Assembly (NCBI GenBank): GCA_020621965.1
Contig: JAHRYV010000032.1
Location: 1-36,098, forward strand
Length of the DNA stretch: 36,098 bases
DNA from: Curvibacter sp.
GTDB lineage: Bacteria; Pseudomonadota; Gammaproteobacteria; Burkholderiales; Burkholderiaceae_C
Direction of reading: 5' to 3'
Part shown: positions 1 to 8,740 of the stretch, one piece after another
How positions within the stretch are numbered: the first letter of the stretch is position 1
Layout of the letters: each line of letters begins with the position of its first letter
Position numbers and translations under genes: made by a program
Notes under the pieces: model-generated
Database searches by the model: none
What the model was told of the DNA's origin: nothing
Seen by the model: only the letters and a program-made list of their open reading frames with translations

Positions 1-1
1 C

Positions 2-319
2 ATCGTGGCCGAAGGGCGCAAGTTCGTCGGGGCCCTGGTGCAGATCGACCTGGAGACGGTGGGCAAATGGGCCGAGGCGCGCCGCGTCGCCTTCACGCAT
101 TTCCGCTCGCTGGTCGAAACCCCGCAGGTGCGTGAGCTGATCCAGGCCGAGATCGACCGGGGCAATGCACGCCTGGCCCAGGTTTCGCAGATCCGCAAGT
201 TCCACCTGCTGACCAAGGAACTCGACCACGACGACGGCGAAGTCACCGCCACCATGAAGGTGCGCCGCACCAGCATCTACAAGACCTACGCGGCCGAAAT
301 CGACGCCCTGTACCGTTGA
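2..319 (+). CDS. AMP-binding acyl-CoA synthetase (FadD-like), C-terminal fragment
   Basis: This is the 3' end of a gene that begins outside the window; the reading frame is open from base 2. The roughly 105 visible residues match the C-terminal lid subdomain of long-chain acyl-CoA synthetases. The stretch QIRKFHLLTKELDHDDGE followed by TATMKVRR is the typical end of the family, and the lysine in TMKVRR is at the position of the conserved adenylation lysine (family knowledge). The tail SIYKTYAAEIDALYR also fits the FAD15-type acyl-CoA synthetases. The enzyme would activate a fatty or aromatic acid to its CoA thioester with ATP. The next gene, a crotonase, starts 44 bases downstream on the same strand, so the two are likely co-transcribed in an acyl-CoA catabolic operon. 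The chain length of the substrate cannot be told from this fragment. Confidence 0.85.
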   Translation: MVAEGRKFVGALVQIDLETVGKWAEARRVAFTHFRSLVETPQVRELIQAEIDRGNARLAQVSQIRKFHLLTKELDHDDGEVTATMKVRRTSIYKTYAAEIDALYR

Positions 320-363
320 CGCGCTGCCCGCGCGGCGGCGGCGCCCACTGCCGGAGAGACGAC

Positions 364-1155
364 ATGACCACATCCTCGCCGCAATCCACCTTGCTGCTCA
401 CCCGCGACGGCGCCATCGCCCGGCTGCGTTTCAACCGCCCACAGGCGCTCAATGCCGTGGACGTGCCCATGGCGCGCGCCTTCCTGGCCGCGACCCGCAC
501 GCTGGCCGCCGACCCCGGGGTGCGCGCCGTCGTGCTGTCCGGGGCCGGCAGGGGCTTCATGGCCGGCGGAGATCTGGCCACGCTGCGTGCCGACCCGATG
601 CAGGGCGCGGCCGATCTGATCGGCCCGCTGCACGAGGGACTGGCGGTGCTCGCCGACATGGATGCGCCGCTGATTGCCCAGGTGCACGGCGTGGCCGCCG
701 GCGCGGGCCTGAGCCTGATGCTGCAGGCCGACTTCGTGCTGGCCGCCGAGGGAACGCGCTTCAATTTGGCCTATGTCAATATAGGCACCAGCTGCGATGT
801 GGGCGCCTCCTGGGCGCTGCCCCGCCTGGTGGGCCTGCGCCAGGCGCTGGAAATCGCCCTGCTGGGCGACACGCTGTCGGCCGCCGACGCCCAGCGCCTG
901 GGCCTGGTCAACCGCGTGCTGCCCGCGGCGGAGCTGGAAGCCGAAGTGGAGAAGCTGGCGCAGCGCCTGGCCCAGGGGCCGACCCGTGCGCTCGGCCAGA
1001 TGCGCCGGCTGATGCGCGGCTCCTTCGACCACAGCCTGGCCCAGCAGCTCGATGCCGAGGCCGAAGCCTTCAGGCGCTGCGCCCAGACGCAGGATTTCCG
1101 CGCCGGGCTTGACGCCTTCTTCGCCAAGCAGCCCGCGCGCTTTGGCGGGTGCTGA
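364..1155 (+). CDS. Enoyl-CoA hydratase/isomerase family protein (PaaG-like crotonase)
   Basis: A 263-residue crotonase-fold protein. The oxyanion-hole motifs are FMAGGDLATLR (about 65-75) and HGVAAGAGLSLML (108-120), and the C-terminal helices follow. The start is the ATG at 364, preceded by GGAGAG; an earlier in-frame start has no ribosome site. Aligned by eye to mammalian enoyl-CoA hydratase, the two catalytic glutamates are replaced by Ser117 and Tyr137. An aspartate, Asp145 in IGTSCDVGAS, sits where PaaG-type isomerases carry their single acid/base Asp. I therefore expect double-bond isomerisation or a related CoA-ester reaction rather than classical hydration. It lies directly downstream of an acyl-CoA synthetase gene, which fits a beta-oxidation or aromatic acid pathway. 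The substrate is unknown. Confidence 0.88.
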   Translation: MTTSSPQSTLLLTRDGAIARLRFNRPQALNAVDVPMARAFLAATRTLAADPGVRAVVLSGAGRGFMAGGDLATLRADPMQGAADLIGPLHEGLAVLADMDAPLIAQVHGVAAGAGLSLMLQADFVLAAEGTRFNLAYVNIGTSCDVGASWALPRLVGLRQALEIALLGDTLSAADAQRLGLVNRVLPAAELEAEVEKLAQRLAQGPTRALGQMRRLMRGSFDHSLAQQLDAEAEAFRRCAQTQDFRAGLDAFFAKQPARFGGC

Positions 1156-1257
1156 CCCTGATGCAGGTCAACTGAACGGGCGACTGCCCCGGCCGGCCGG
1201 CGGTCCGCAGGCGCTCCAGCCGCCGCACCCGCAATTTGCTGCAGGACAGCAAAAGAT

Positions 1258-1299
1258 TTAATCCAGATCAATCTTATAAATGGGGGCGGCGCCTAAACT
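1258..1299 (+). promoter_or_regulatory. FNR/Anr-type box with class II -10 element
   Basis: TTAATCCAGATCAA at 1258-1271 differs from the FNR/Anr consensus TTGAT-N4-ATCAA at one position. Its centre is 1264.5. A possible -10 hexamer, TAAACT, lies at 1294-1299. A start site near 1306 would put the box at -41.5, the classic class II activator position. The box is in the 206-base gap upstream of the PilJ-domain gene, about 90 bases before its ATG. The rest of the gap is GC-rich and I see no other signal in it. The call is from sequence only. Confidence 0.55.
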
Positions 1300-1361
1300 G
1301 CAAAGGCATCGACGCGGCAGGCCTTTGCTTGCGGTTGTCGGGCCTTATTTTCGGAGCAGCA

Positions 1362-2153
1362 ATGATGAAGCCCCTCGCCCTGCCACAGCTCATGTGCATG
1401 CTCGTGCTGGCCTTTGCCAGTCATCTCGCGCAGGCGCAGATCACCGACATCAACTCAGCGATCAACCGGGCGGGGCGCGAACGCATGCTCTCCCAGCGCA
1501 TGGCCAAGGCCTACTTCCAGATCGGGCAGGGTATCGACACGGAACGTTCCAAGGCTGTGCTGGATTCCTCCATTGCGCTGTTCGATCGCCAGCTGGTGGA
1601 ACTGAAGAACTACGCCCCCACCCCGGAAATCAAGAGCACCTACCTGCAGCTGGAGAAAGCCTGGCTGGCCTACAAGGATGTGCTGGTCGGCAGCACCCCC
1701 AGCAAGGCCAACGGCAAGACCGTGCTGGCGCTCTCCGATGAGGTGCTGGCGCTGGCTCATCAGGGCACGGTGCAGCTGGAGCGCCACTCCAACACCTCGC
1801 TCGGTTATCTGGTCAATCTCTCCGGTCGCCAGCGCATGCTCTCGCAGCGGCTTGCCATGTTCTATCAGGCGGCCGTCTGGAACGTGATCGGCCTGCAGGA
1901 CAACGCGGAGTCGGAAAAGGCGCAGAAGGAATTTGCCGACGGGCTGCGGGAGTTGAGCAGCACCGCCGTCAACACACCGGCGCTCAGCGAAGAGCTCAAG
2001 CTGCTCAAACAGCAATGGTTCTTTTTCGAGAACGCACTGAAACAACGCACCGGCGCCGACAAGAGCCTGCCGCTCAATGTCGCAACGACCAGCGAACGTA
2101 TGCTGCAGCTCCTGGAGAACATCGTCAACCTGTACGAGAAATCTCCCAAGTGA
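1362..2153 (+). CDS. Periplasmic protein with two PilJ/NarX-like sensor motifs
   Basis: A 263-residue exported protein. A signal peptide covers about residues 1-25, with predicted cleavage after AQA. The mature part is helical and holds two copies of the PilJ_N (type IV pili methyl-accepting chemotaxis transducer N-terminal) motif: INRAGRERMLSQRMAKAYFQ at 34-53 and VNLSGRQRMLSQRLAMFYQA at 151-170. These resemble the P-box of the nitrate sensor NarX (AGSLRMQSYR); Arg41 and Arg158 align with the NarX nitrate-binding arginine. There is no later membrane segment, methyl-accepting region or kinase, so this is a free periplasmic ligand-binding-like protein. The start at 1362 is supported by GGAG at 1353-1356; the longer in-frame ORF begins before the promoter. 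An FNR-type box lies upstream. Binding of nitrate or nitrite is inference. Confidence 0.8.
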   Translation: MMKPLALPQLMCMLVLAFASHLAQAQITDINSAINRAGRERMLSQRMAKAYFQIGQGIDTERSKAVLDSSIALFDRQLVELKNYAPTPEIKSTYLQLEKAWLAYKDVLVGSTPSKANGKTVLALSDEVLALAHQGTVQLERHSNTSLGYLVNLSGRQRMLSQRLAMFYQAAVWNVIGLQDNAESEKAQKEFADGLRELSSTAVNTPALSEELKLLKQQWFFFENALKQRTGADKSLPLNVATTSERMLQLLENIVNLYEKSPK

Positions 2154-2170
2154 GGGCGCGGCGGCCCTCA
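2151..2170. terminator. Hairpin between convergent genes
   Basis: TGAGGGC at 2151-2157 pairs perfectly with GCCCTCA at 2164-2170 across a 6-base loop. The TGA stop codon of the PilJ-domain gene is part of the stem. There is no T tract on either side, so it may be only a weak or Rho-assisted terminator separating this gene from the convergent pgk, which ends at 2196. Confidence 0.35.
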
Positions 2171-2195
2171 CTCAGGTAGGGCACCAACCAGGCGC

Positions 2196-3389
2196 TCAGG
2201 CGACCGAACGCTTGGCCAGGATCTCGAAGGCCGGCAGGGTCTTGCCCTCCAGCACCTCCAGGAAGGCGCCGCCGCCGGTGGAGATGTAACCCACATCCTT
2301 CTCGATGCCGTACTTGGCAATCGCCGCCAGCGTGTCGCCACCGCCGGCTATTGAGAAGGCGCTGGACTCGGCAATCGCCTTTGCAATCTCCTTGGTGCCG
2401 TTCTCGAAGGCCGCAAACTCGAACACCCCCACCGGGCCGTTCCAGACGATGGTGCCGGCGGCCTTGAGCTGCGTCGCCAGCTTCTTCGCGGTTTCCGGGC
2501 CGATGTCCAGGATCAGGTCGTCGTCGACCACGGCGTTGGCCTTCTTGATTTCTGCCTTGGCATCGGCCTTGAATTCCTTGGCGGTGACCACGTCCACGGG
2601 GATCGGCACTTCGGCACCGCGGGCTTTCATGGCCTCGATGACGGCCTTGGCCTCGGCCAGCAGGTCGGGTTCGGCCAGGCTTTTGCCGATCTTCAGGCCG
2701 GCGGCCAGCATGAAGGTGTTGGCGATGCCCCCGCCGACGATGAGCTGGTCGACGTTATGGGCCAGGCTCTTGAGGATGGTGAGTTTGGTGCTTACCTTGG
2801 AGCCGGCGACGATGGCCACCAAGGGGCGTTTGGGGTTGCTCAAGGCCTTGGAGATGGCGTCCATCTCGGCGGCCAGGAGCGGGCCGGCGCAGGCTACCTT
2901 GGCGTACTGGGCGATGCCGTAGGTGCTGGCCTCGGCGCGGTGGGCGGTGCCGAAGGCGTCGTGCACGAAGATGTCGCACAGGGCGGCCATCTTTTTGCTC
3001 AGTTCTTCGTTGTTCTTTTTCTCGCCCTTGTTCAGGCGGCAGTTCTCCAGCAAGACGAGCTGGCCGGGGGCCACGCTCACGCCGTCGACCCAGTTGGAGA
3101 CCAGCGGCACGTCACGACCGAGCAGTTCGGCCATGCGTTGGGCCACCGGGGCGAGGCTGTCCTCGGGTTTGAACTCACCCTCGGTGGGGCGGCCCAGATG
3201 GGAGGTGACCATGACGGCGGCGCCGGCATCGAGCGCCATCTGGATGCAGGGCAGGCTGGCGCGGATGCGGGTGTCTTCGGTGATGGCGCCACTGTCGTCC
3301 TGCGGGACGTTGAGGTCGGCACGGATGAAAACACGCTGGCCACGGGCCTGGCCCTGTGCACACAGGGTCTGGAAACGGAGAAAGTTCAT
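2196..3389 (-). CDS. pgk: Phosphoglycerate kinase
   Basis: A 397-residue protein of normal length for bacterial PGK. It makes ATP from 1,3-bisphosphoglycerate and ADP in glycolysis, in the cytoplasm. The N-terminal substrate-binding motif is [12 protein letters not shown], followed by [11 protein letters not shown] and [14 protein letters not shown]. The C-terminal nucleotide-binding motifs are [10 protein letters not shown] and GGGDTLAAI, with [13 protein letters not shown] near the end. The start is the ATG at 3389 (MNFLRFQTL); the open frame continues upstream into the neighbouring gene, but those residues do not belong to the family. In many beta-proteobacteria pgk lies near other central-carbon genes such as pyk; here azlD is the upstream same-strand neighbour. 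Confidence 0.97.
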   Translation of the reverse strand: MNFLRFQTLCAQGQARGQRVFIRADLNVPQDDSGAITEDTRIRASLPCIQMALDAGAAVMVTSHLGRPTEGEFKPEDSLAPVAQRMAELLGRDVPLVSNWVDGVSVAPGQLVLLENCRLNKGEKKNNEELSKKMAALCDIFVHDAFGTAHRAEASTYGIAQYAKVACAGPLLAAEMDAISKALSNPKRPLVAIVAGSKVSTKLTILKSLAHNVDQLIVGGGIANTFMLAAGLKIGKSLAEPDLLAEAKAVIEAMKARGAEVPIPVDVVTAKEFKADAKAEIKKANAVVDDDLILDIGPETAKKLATQLKAAGTIVWNGPVGVFEFAAFENGTKEIAKAIAESSAFSIAGGGDTLAAIAKYGIEKDVGYISTGGGAFLEVLEGKTLPAFEILAKRSVA

Positions 3390-3457
3390 GATGGTCTGGG
3401 CGGAGAGTTGGAAAACCGGGGCAGGTGGCAGATCATGAAACCTGCATGTAACCCGCG

Positions 3458-3463
3458 ATTTTA
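3458..3463 (-). promoter_or_regulatory. Possible pgk -10 element
   Basis: On the minus strand TAAAAT (five of six matches to TATAAT) lies about 70 bases upstream of the pgk ATG, in the gap below azlD. No good -35 hexamer is visible at 16-18 bases, so support is weak. Confidence 0.25.
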
Positions 3464-3484
3464 GGCCGCCGCCTGTCAGCCGAC

Positions 3485-3832
3485 TTACCAGCCCAGCCCC
3501 AGATGCAGCGGCAGGTAGACCGCCATGCCGACCACGATGGTGCCCAGCAGGGCCCAGCTGCTGCGCTTGCGCCAGAAATACCAAGCCGCGCCGGCCACCA
3601 CGGCAAACAGGCGGGCGTCCTGCCAGGTCTGCAACAACTGGCCGTGGCTCATGACGATCTCCGGCACGATGACCCCCGCCAGCGCGGCGATCGGCGCGTA
3701 CTGCAGGCCCCGCTGCGCCCAGTGCGGCAGGCTCCAGGGTTTGCTGGAGATGAGAAAGAAGGAGCGCGTGATCAGCGTCACCGCCGCCAGACCGACGATC
3801 ACCCCCAGGGTCCAGAAGTCGGTGCTGTTCAC
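3485..3832 (-). CDS. azlD: AzlD family branched-chain amino acid transport subunit
   Basis: A 115-residue, very hydrophobic protein with three to four membrane segments, typical of AzlD (PF05437). Visible features are the N-terminal segment [19 protein letters not shown], the family-like [17 protein letters not shown], and a last segment ending [13 protein letters not shown]. The start is a GTG at 3832 that overlaps the azlC stop in a GTGA arrangement, which implies translational coupling. AzlC and AzlD form a small two-component exporter of branched-chain amino acids (family knowledge from BrnFE and YgaZH). Specificity cannot be read from the sequence. Confidence 0.88.
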   Translation of the reverse strand: MNSTDFWTLGVIVGLAAVTLITRSFFLISSKPWSLPHWAQRGLQYAPIAALAGVIVPEIVMSHGQLLQTWQDARLFAVVAGAAWYFWRKRSSWALLGTIVVGMAVYLPLHLGLGW

Positions 3833-4563
3833 GCCTTTTGCTCCCCTTGCGCCAGCGGCGTGCGCTCCAGCAGCAGGGCCAGCGCCACGGCCGCCGCGAT
3901 CGCCACCACGATGTTGAGCTTGAAGGGCAGGGCAAACGCCGCCACAGCCGCCGCCCCGGCCACGCCGGCCGAGACTACGCGCAGCCGGCTGCTGGCCAGC
4001 GAGCAGGTCACCCCCAGCAAGGCCAGGATGCCGGCAAAACCCAGCCCCCATTCCGCGGGCACCGAGTGCGCCAGGGCGATGCCCAGCAGGCTGGCGACCT
4101 GCCAGCTGCCCCAGTTGGTGGCGCAGCCGCCCAGCAGGTAGGCCAGTTGCGCCTGGCGCTCCGGCGCGCTCTGCGGCGGCTGGGGATAGCGCCGGGTGAA
4201 CATCACGTAACTGAGGTCGGCCGTGATGTAGCCGGTCAGCAGGCGCCAGCGCCGCGGCAGGTGCATCAGGTAAGGCCGCAGATGGGCGCTGAAGACCACA
4301 AAACGCAGATTGACGCACAAGCCCGTGGCCCAGATCACCAGCACCGGGGCGCCGGCCGCGATCAAGGGGATGGCCGCCAGCTGCGAGCTGCCGGCGTAGA
4401 CCAGCAGCGTCATGGCCAAGGCTTCGGCCAAGCTCATGCCGGACTTGATCATGGCCACGCCGGTCATCATGCCCCAGGCCGCCAGGCCCGGTGCCACCGA
4501 CGTCATCTCGCGCAGGCCGCGCCCGAATTCTGGATGGCGGACGAGTTCGCGCAGGCGGGTCAT
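3829..4563 (-). CDS. azlC: AzlC family branched-chain amino acid permease
   Basis: A 244-residue membrane protein of the AzlC family (PF03591), the large subunit of AzlCD/BrnFE-type exporters. Typical stretches are the N-terminal [20 protein letters not shown], the family signature [14 protein letters not shown], and then [18 protein letters not shown]. Further membrane segments run to the C-terminus. The start at 4563 (MTRLRELV) lies 5 bases after the fmt stop; an upstream extension would run into fmt. The 3' end overlaps azlD by 4 bases. The gene is thus at the end of a def-fmt-azlC-azlD run that is probably one transcript. Why an amino acid exporter follows fmt is not evident. Confidence 0.9.
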   Translation of the reverse strand: MTRLRELVRHPEFGRGLREMTSVAPGLAAWGMMTGVAMIKSGMSLAEALAMTLLVYAGSSQLAAIPLIAAGAPVLVIWATGLCVNLRFVVFSAHLRPYLMHLPRRWRLLTGYITADLSYVMFTRRYPQPPQSAPERQAQLAYLLGGCATNWGSWQVASLLGIALAHSVPAEWGLGFAGILALLGVTCSLASSRLRVVSAGVAGAAAVAAFALPFKLNIVVAIAAAVALALLLERTPLAQGEQKA

Positions 4564-4568
4564 GCGGT

Positions 4569-5531
4569 TCAGGCGCCGAGCACGGCGCCCACCGGCAGGG
4601 CGTAACCGCGCAGGAAGTCGGTCACCGGCAGGCGCTTGCCACCAGCGCGCTGCAGCTCGGTCAGGCGCAGCACGCCCTGGCCGCACTGCACCACGATGCC
4701 GCTGGCGTCGGCCGCCAACACGGTGCCGGGCGGCTGGCTCGAAGCAGGGGCCGCGTCGCCCACCTGGCCCTGCCAGAGTTTGATGGCCTCACCCTGCCAG
4801 CTCGTCGATGCGCCAGGGAAGGGATTGAAGGCGCGGATGCGCCGCTCAATCACGACCGCGGGTTGCGCCCAGTCGATGATGGCTTCCTGTTTCTCGATCT
4901 TGTGGGCGTAAGTAACGCCTTCGGCCGGCTGTTTCGCGGGCTTGAAGCCGCCGCAGGCCGCCAGCTCCAGCGCCTCGACGATCAGGCGCCCGCCCAGCGT
5001 GGCCAGCGTGTCGTGCAAGCTGCCGGTGCTGTCGTCGGCCGCGATCGGCAACCTTTCCACCAGAAGCATGTCGCCGGTATCCAGCCCCGCATCCATCTGC
5101 ATGATGGTCACACCAGTCTCGGCGTCGCCGGCCTCGATGGCGCGGTGGATGGGCGCCGCGCCGCGCCAGCGCGGCAGCAGCGAGGCGTGGATGTTCAGGC
5201 AACCGAGTTGGAAAGAATCCAGCACCCATTGCGGCAGGATCAGGCCGTAGGCCGCCACCACCATGACATCGGCGTGCGCGGCCTCGATGGCGGCGCGCGC
5301 GGCCGCGGCGTCTTCCGGATACTTGCCGTCCAGGCGCAAGCTGTGCGGCTGGACCACGGTCATGCCGTGCTCGAGCGCAAACTGCTTGACCGGCGAAGCC
5401 TGCAGCTTCATGCCCCGACCGGCCGGCCGGTCGGGCTGGGTCAGCACCAGGGGAATCTCGAAGCCGGCCGCGTGCAGCCGCTCCAGCGCCACCCGGGCGA
5501 ACTCGGGCGTCCCGGCAAAAACGACCCTCAA
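4569..5531 (-). CDS. fmt: Methionyl-tRNA formyltransferase
   Basis: A 320-residue enzyme that formylates initiator Met-tRNA using 10-formyltetrahydrofolate. The N-terminal Rossmann domain begins [18 protein letters not shown]. The catalytic region contains [20 protein letters not shown] (the Asn-His of the formyltransferase site and the SLLP motif), followed by [16 protein letters not shown], including the essential Asp. The C-terminal OB-like domain ends near [11 protein letters not shown]. The start codon is TTG at 5529-5531, overlapping the def stop as TTGA, and the protein begins exactly where the family does. Translation is presumably coupled to def. Fmt adds the formyl group that the def product removes. 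Confidence 0.97.
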   Translation of the reverse strand: MRVVFAGTPEFARVALERLHAAGFEIPLVLTQPDRPAGRGMKLQASPVKQFALEHGMTVVQPHSLRLDGKYPEDAAAARAAIEAAHADVMVVAAYGLILPQWVLDSFQLGCLNIHASLLPRWRGAAPIHRAIEAGDAETGVTIMQMDAGLDTGDMLLVERLPIAADDSTGSLHDTLATLGGRLIVEALELAACGGFKPAKQPAEGVTYAHKIEKQEAIIDWAQPAVVIERRIRAFNPFPGASTSWQGEAIKLWQGQVGDAAPASSQPPGTVLAADASGIVVQCGQGVLRLTELQRAGGKRLPVTDFLRGYALPVGAVLGA

Positions 5532-6037
5532 CGTCGCTCCTCGCGCTGCGCCTTGAGCATCTTGGTCTTGATGCGGTTGCGCTTGAGCGGCGAGAGGTAT
5601 TCGACGAAGACCTTGCCCAGCAGGTGATCCATCTCGTGCTGGACGCAGACCGCCAGCAGGCCCTCGGCCTCGATCACGCGCTCCTTGCCCTGGCCATCCA
5701 GCGCCCGCACATGCACACGCTCATGGCGCTCGACGCCGTCGTAGATGCCGGGCACCGACAGGCAGCCCTCGTCGTTGACCTTCTTCTCCGGGCTGGCCCA
5801 GACGATCTCGGGATTGATCAGCACCAGCGGCTGGTCGCGCCCTTCGGAGACGTCCATGACGATCAGGCGCTCGTGCACGTCGACCTGGGTCGCCGCCAGG
5901 CCGATGCCGTGGGCCTCGTGCATGGTCTCGAACATGTCGGCGATGAGTTGCTTGATGCGCGCATCCACCGCCTGCACCGGTTTGGCCACGGTATGCAGAC
6001 GCGGATCGGGAAAACAAAGAATGGGGAGCAAAGCCAT
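5528..6037 (-). CDS. def: Peptide deformylase
   Basis: A 169-residue metal-dependent deformylase that removes the N-formyl group from nascent proteins. All three family motifs are present: HGIGLAATQ (motif 1), EGCLSVPG with the metal-binding Cys (motif 2) and QHEMDHL with the HExxH metal-binding and catalytic residues (motif 3). A basic tail, [18 protein letters not shown], ends the protein. The ATG at 6037 is preceded on its strand by GAGGA at good spacing. The stop overlaps the fmt start, giving the very common def-fmt pair. Confidence 0.97.
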   Translation of the reverse strand: MALLPILCFPDPRLHTVAKPVQAVDARIKQLIADMFETMHEAHGIGLAATQVDVHERLIVMDVSEGRDQPLVLINPEIVWASPEKKVNDEGCLSVPGIYDGVERHERVHVRALDGQGKERVIEAEGLLAVCVQHEMDHLLGKVFVEYLSPLKRNRIKTKMLKAQREERR

Positions 6038-6105
6038 AAATCCTCTTCAATGTCGTTATTTTCGCCACTTTTCCGGGGCGAGTTTGAAACAAAGTACAGA
6101 AAACA

Positions 6106-6134
6106 TTGCCCAATCAAGGGCTTGGGCGCAGAAT
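6106..6134 (+). promoter_or_regulatory. Candidate promoter of lysM-dprA-smg
   Basis: TTGCCC (6106-6111) and CAGAAT (6129-6134) are separated by exactly 17 bases in the divergent def/lysM gap. Both are partial matches to the sigma-70 consensus. A perfect 6-base inverted repeat, GCCCAA and TTGGGC (6108-6113 and 6122-6127), lies inside the promoter and could be an operator. The call is from sequence only. Confidence 0.35.
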
Positions 6135-6205
6135 CGCGCGTGATTTATTAAGATTTCCGGGTCCGACGGACGGTCTGTCCGCGCCCGGATCGAGCCGGGG
6201 GCACC

Positions 6206-7531
6206 GTGAAACGATACGACATGACGAGCAGCACGAGGGGTATCAGCGCCCGAATTTCCGTGATCACGGCCGCGGGCCTGGGCGCTTGCCTGCTGGCCCT
6301 GCCCGCCTGGAGCCAGAAGTTTCCGAATTACCCGGTGACGTCCGAGCAGAAGGCCACCGCCGAGAAGGTCGGCCAGGCCGGCGTGCCCTTGGCCGATCTG
6401 GCGCCGGATGCCCCCGACACCTATGTCGTCAAGGTCGGCGACACCTTGTGGGCCATCTCCAAGATGTACCTGCGCAGCCCGTGGCGCTGGCCGGAACTCT
6501 GGGGCATGAACCTGCAGGAGATCCTCAACCCGCACCTGATCTATCCGGGCCAGACCCTGTACCTGGAAAAGCGCGACGGCCGCGCGCGCCTGAGCGACAC
6601 CCCCCCCGGCGCCGCGAGCGGCACGCCCGCCGTTGCCGGCACCCCTGCTGCCGGCGCAAGTGCAGGTACAGGTGCTGGCACCCCTGCTGGCAAACCGGAC
6701 AGTTCGGGCATCGAGACCGTGCGCCTGTCGCCGCGCATCCGCTCCCAGGAAGCCCGCAACCCGCTGACCACGCTGCAGACCCGTTCGATCGAGCCCTTCC
6801 TGGCCGAACCGCTGATCGTCGAAGAGGCCGAACTTCAGATCGCCCCGCGCATCGTCGCCGCGGGTGAGAACCGCGTGATGATGGGCCGCGGCGACCGCGT
6901 CTATGCGCGCGGTCCGGCCGACGCCCCGTTGCTGGACGACCAGCAGAAGGTCAAGCAATACCGCATCTTCCGCAATCCCAAGCCGCTCAAGGACCCGGAC
7001 AGCGGTGAGGTGCTGGGCTACGAGGCCGAGTTCCTCGGCAAGGCCGCCCTGGTGCGCAGCGAGGGCAGCGCGGAAGTCGCCTCTGGCGACGGCAGGGTCA
7101 ACACGATGATGGTGCCCGCCACCATCGACATCGTTTCGGCCAAGAGCGAGATGCTGGTGGGCGACCGTCTGGCGCCGGAACCCGAGCGCGAGTTCCTGAG
7201 TTTCGTGCCCCGGGCGCCGTCGGCCGATGTGAACGGCCGCATCGTCTCGATCTACGGCAACAGTGCGGTCGTCAACGCCACGCAGAACCAGGTGGTGGTC
7301 ATCAACCGCGGCAAGCGTGACGGCATGGAAAGCGGTCATGTGCTGGCGATCCTCAAGGACGGCCAGCAGCTCAATGACCGCACCGACCCGGGCCGTCCGC
7401 TGATCAAGCTGCCCAACGAGCGCAACGGCCTGCTGATGGTGTTCCGCACCTACGAGCGGCTGTCCTACGGCCTGATCCTCAACGCCAACGACTCCGTGCG
7501 CGTCGGCGACCGTCTGGTGTCGCCGCAGTAA
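6206..7531 (+). CDS. LysM domain-containing exported protein
   Basis: A 441-residue protein with an N-terminal signal sequence (hydrophobic segment about 18-36, likely cut after WS or AWS). One LysM peptidoglycan-binding domain lies at about 72-121; its core is YVVKVGDTLWAIS and NPHLIYPGQTLYL. A low-complexity Gly/Ala/Thr/Pro linker (about 135-168) follows, then a long C-terminal region found in beta-proteobacterial homologues with no assigned function. The GTG at 6206 has a GGGGG ribosome site just upstream and is preferred over the ATG at 6221, which lacks one. The gene diverges from def and precedes dprA and smg, a gene order common in Burkholderiales. It probably anchors to or monitors the cell wall; this is inference. 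Confidence 0.88.
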   Translation: MKRYDMTSSTRGISARISVITAAGLGACLLALPAWSQKFPNYPVTSEQKATAEKVGQAGVPLADLAPDAPDTYVVKVGDTLWAISKMYLRSPWRWPELWGMNLQEILNPHLIYPGQTLYLEKRDGRARLSDTPPGAASGTPAVAGTPAAGASAGTGAGTPAGKPDSSGIETVRLSPRIRSQEARNPLTTLQTRSIEPFLAEPLIVEEAELQIAPRIVAAGENRVMMGRGDRVYARGPADAPLLDDQQKVKQYRIFRNPKPLKDPDSGEVLGYEAEFLGKAALVRSEGSAEVASGDGRVNTMMVPATIDIVSAKSEMLVGDRLAPEPEREFLSFVPRAPSADVNGRIVSIYGNSAVVNATQNQVVVINRGKRDGMESGHVLAILKDGQQLNDRTDPGRPLIKLPNERNGLLMVFRTYERLSYGLILNANDSVRVGDRLVSPQ

Positions 7532-7557
7532 GGGCCCGCCGGCGGACAGCGCGCAGC

Positions 7558-8682
7558 ATGATGGAGCGCGACGAGCTGTCCGACTGGCTGCGGCTGACGC
7601 TCAGCCCCGGTGTCGGCAACGGCAGTGCGCGCCGGCTGCTGGCCGCCTTCGGGCTGCCCGCGTCCATCTACACCCAATCCCCCGCCGCCCTGGAGCAACT
7701 GCTGACCCCGGCCCAGGCGGCAGCCTTGCAGCACGAGCCCGAAGGCCTGGGCGCCTTGCTGGACACCAGCTGGGACTGGCTGCAGCAGGCGCCGCAACAA
7801 CACGCCATCGTCGCTTTGGGTGATCCGCGTTATCCGGCGGCCCTGCTCGACATCGAGGACCCGCCCCTGCTGCTCTACCTGATGGGCCGGCTCGATCTGC
7901 CGCTGGATGTCGGCCGCAGTCTGGCCATCGTCGGCAGCCGCAACCCCACGCCCCAGGGTGCGCTCAACGCGCGCCAGTTTGCGCTGGCGCTGGCCCAGTC
8001 CGGGCTGACCATCGTCTCCGGCTTGGCCCTGGGCGTCGATGGCGCGGCGCATGAGGGCGCGCTGACCGGGCACGCCCAGCGCCCCGCACAGCTGTCCACG
8101 ATCGCCGTGGTCGGCACCGGCCTGGACCGGGTCTACCCCAAAGCCCATCGCGAGCTCGCCCATCGCATCGCCGAGCACGGCCTGATCGTGAGCGAATATC
8201 CCCTGGGCACGCCGCCGCTGGCGGCCAACTTCCCGCGCCGTAACCGCCTGATCGCCGGCCTGTCCAGCGCCACGCTGGTGGTGGAGGCGGCGCTGCAGTC
8301 CGGCTCGCTGATCACGGCGCGCCTGGCCGCCGAACAGGGCAAGGACGTGTTTGCCATCCCGGGCTCCATCCACGCCACGCAATCGCACGGCTGCCACGCG
8401 CTGATCCGCCAGGGGGCCAAGCTGGTCGAGTCGGCCCAGGACGTGCTGGAAGAATGGCCCGGCGGGTCGGGCCCGTCGGCTGCGGCGCCGATGCCCGTGG
8501 CCGACGACGGCGGGGACGGCCTGCTGCAGGCCATGGGCCTGGAGCCAGTCAGCCTGGATGCCTTGCAGGCCCGCACGGGGCTGGACATCGCCCAGCTGCA
8601 GGCCCGCCTGATGACGCTGGAGCTCGACGGCCAGGTGGCGCGCCTGCCCGGCGGCCTGCTGCAGCGTCTGGTACGTGCCTGA
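7558..8682 (+). CDS. dprA: DNA-processing protein DprA
   Basis: A 374-residue protein. DprA binds single-stranded DNA entering during natural transformation and loads RecA. The order is an N-terminal SAM-like helical part (about 1-75), the Rossmann-like DprA/Smf core (about 90-295), and a C-terminal winged-helix domain (about 315-374). Core motifs are AIVGSRNPT (123-131), SGLALGVDGAAH (154-165), VVGTGLDRVYP, SEYPLGTPP, FPRRNRLIAGLS and FAIPGSIH. The start ATG at 7558 is 26 bases after lysM; no strong ribosome site is visible, and an ATG also occurs at the next codon. Smg follows 70 bases downstream. Confidence 0.96.
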   Translation: MMERDELSDWLRLTLSPGVGNGSARRLLAAFGLPASIYTQSPAALEQLLTPAQAAALQHEPEGLGALLDTSWDWLQQAPQQHAIVALGDPRYPAALLDIEDPPLLLYLMGRLDLPLDVGRSLAIVGSRNPTPQGALNARQFALALAQSGLTIVSGLALGVDGAAHEGALTGHAQRPAQLSTIAVVGTGLDRVYPKAHRELAHRIAEHGLIVSEYPLGTPPLAANFPRRNRLIAGLSSATLVVEAALQSGSLITARLAAEQGKDVFAIPGSIHATQSHGCHALIRQGAKLVESAQDVLEEWPGGSGPSAAAPMPVADDGGDGLLQAMGLEPVSLDALQARTGLDIAQLQARLMTLELDGQVARLPGGLLQRLVRA

Positions 8683-8740
8683 GGCGCAACGCGCCACCGC
8701 GGCTGCCGCAAAATCGCCGCTGCCGCGGCACGTTCTACGC

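Noticed and set aside
6140..6205. Extra small ORFs in the def/lysM gap
   Set aside because: No ribosome site or conserved peptide; the gap is better read as divergent promoter space.
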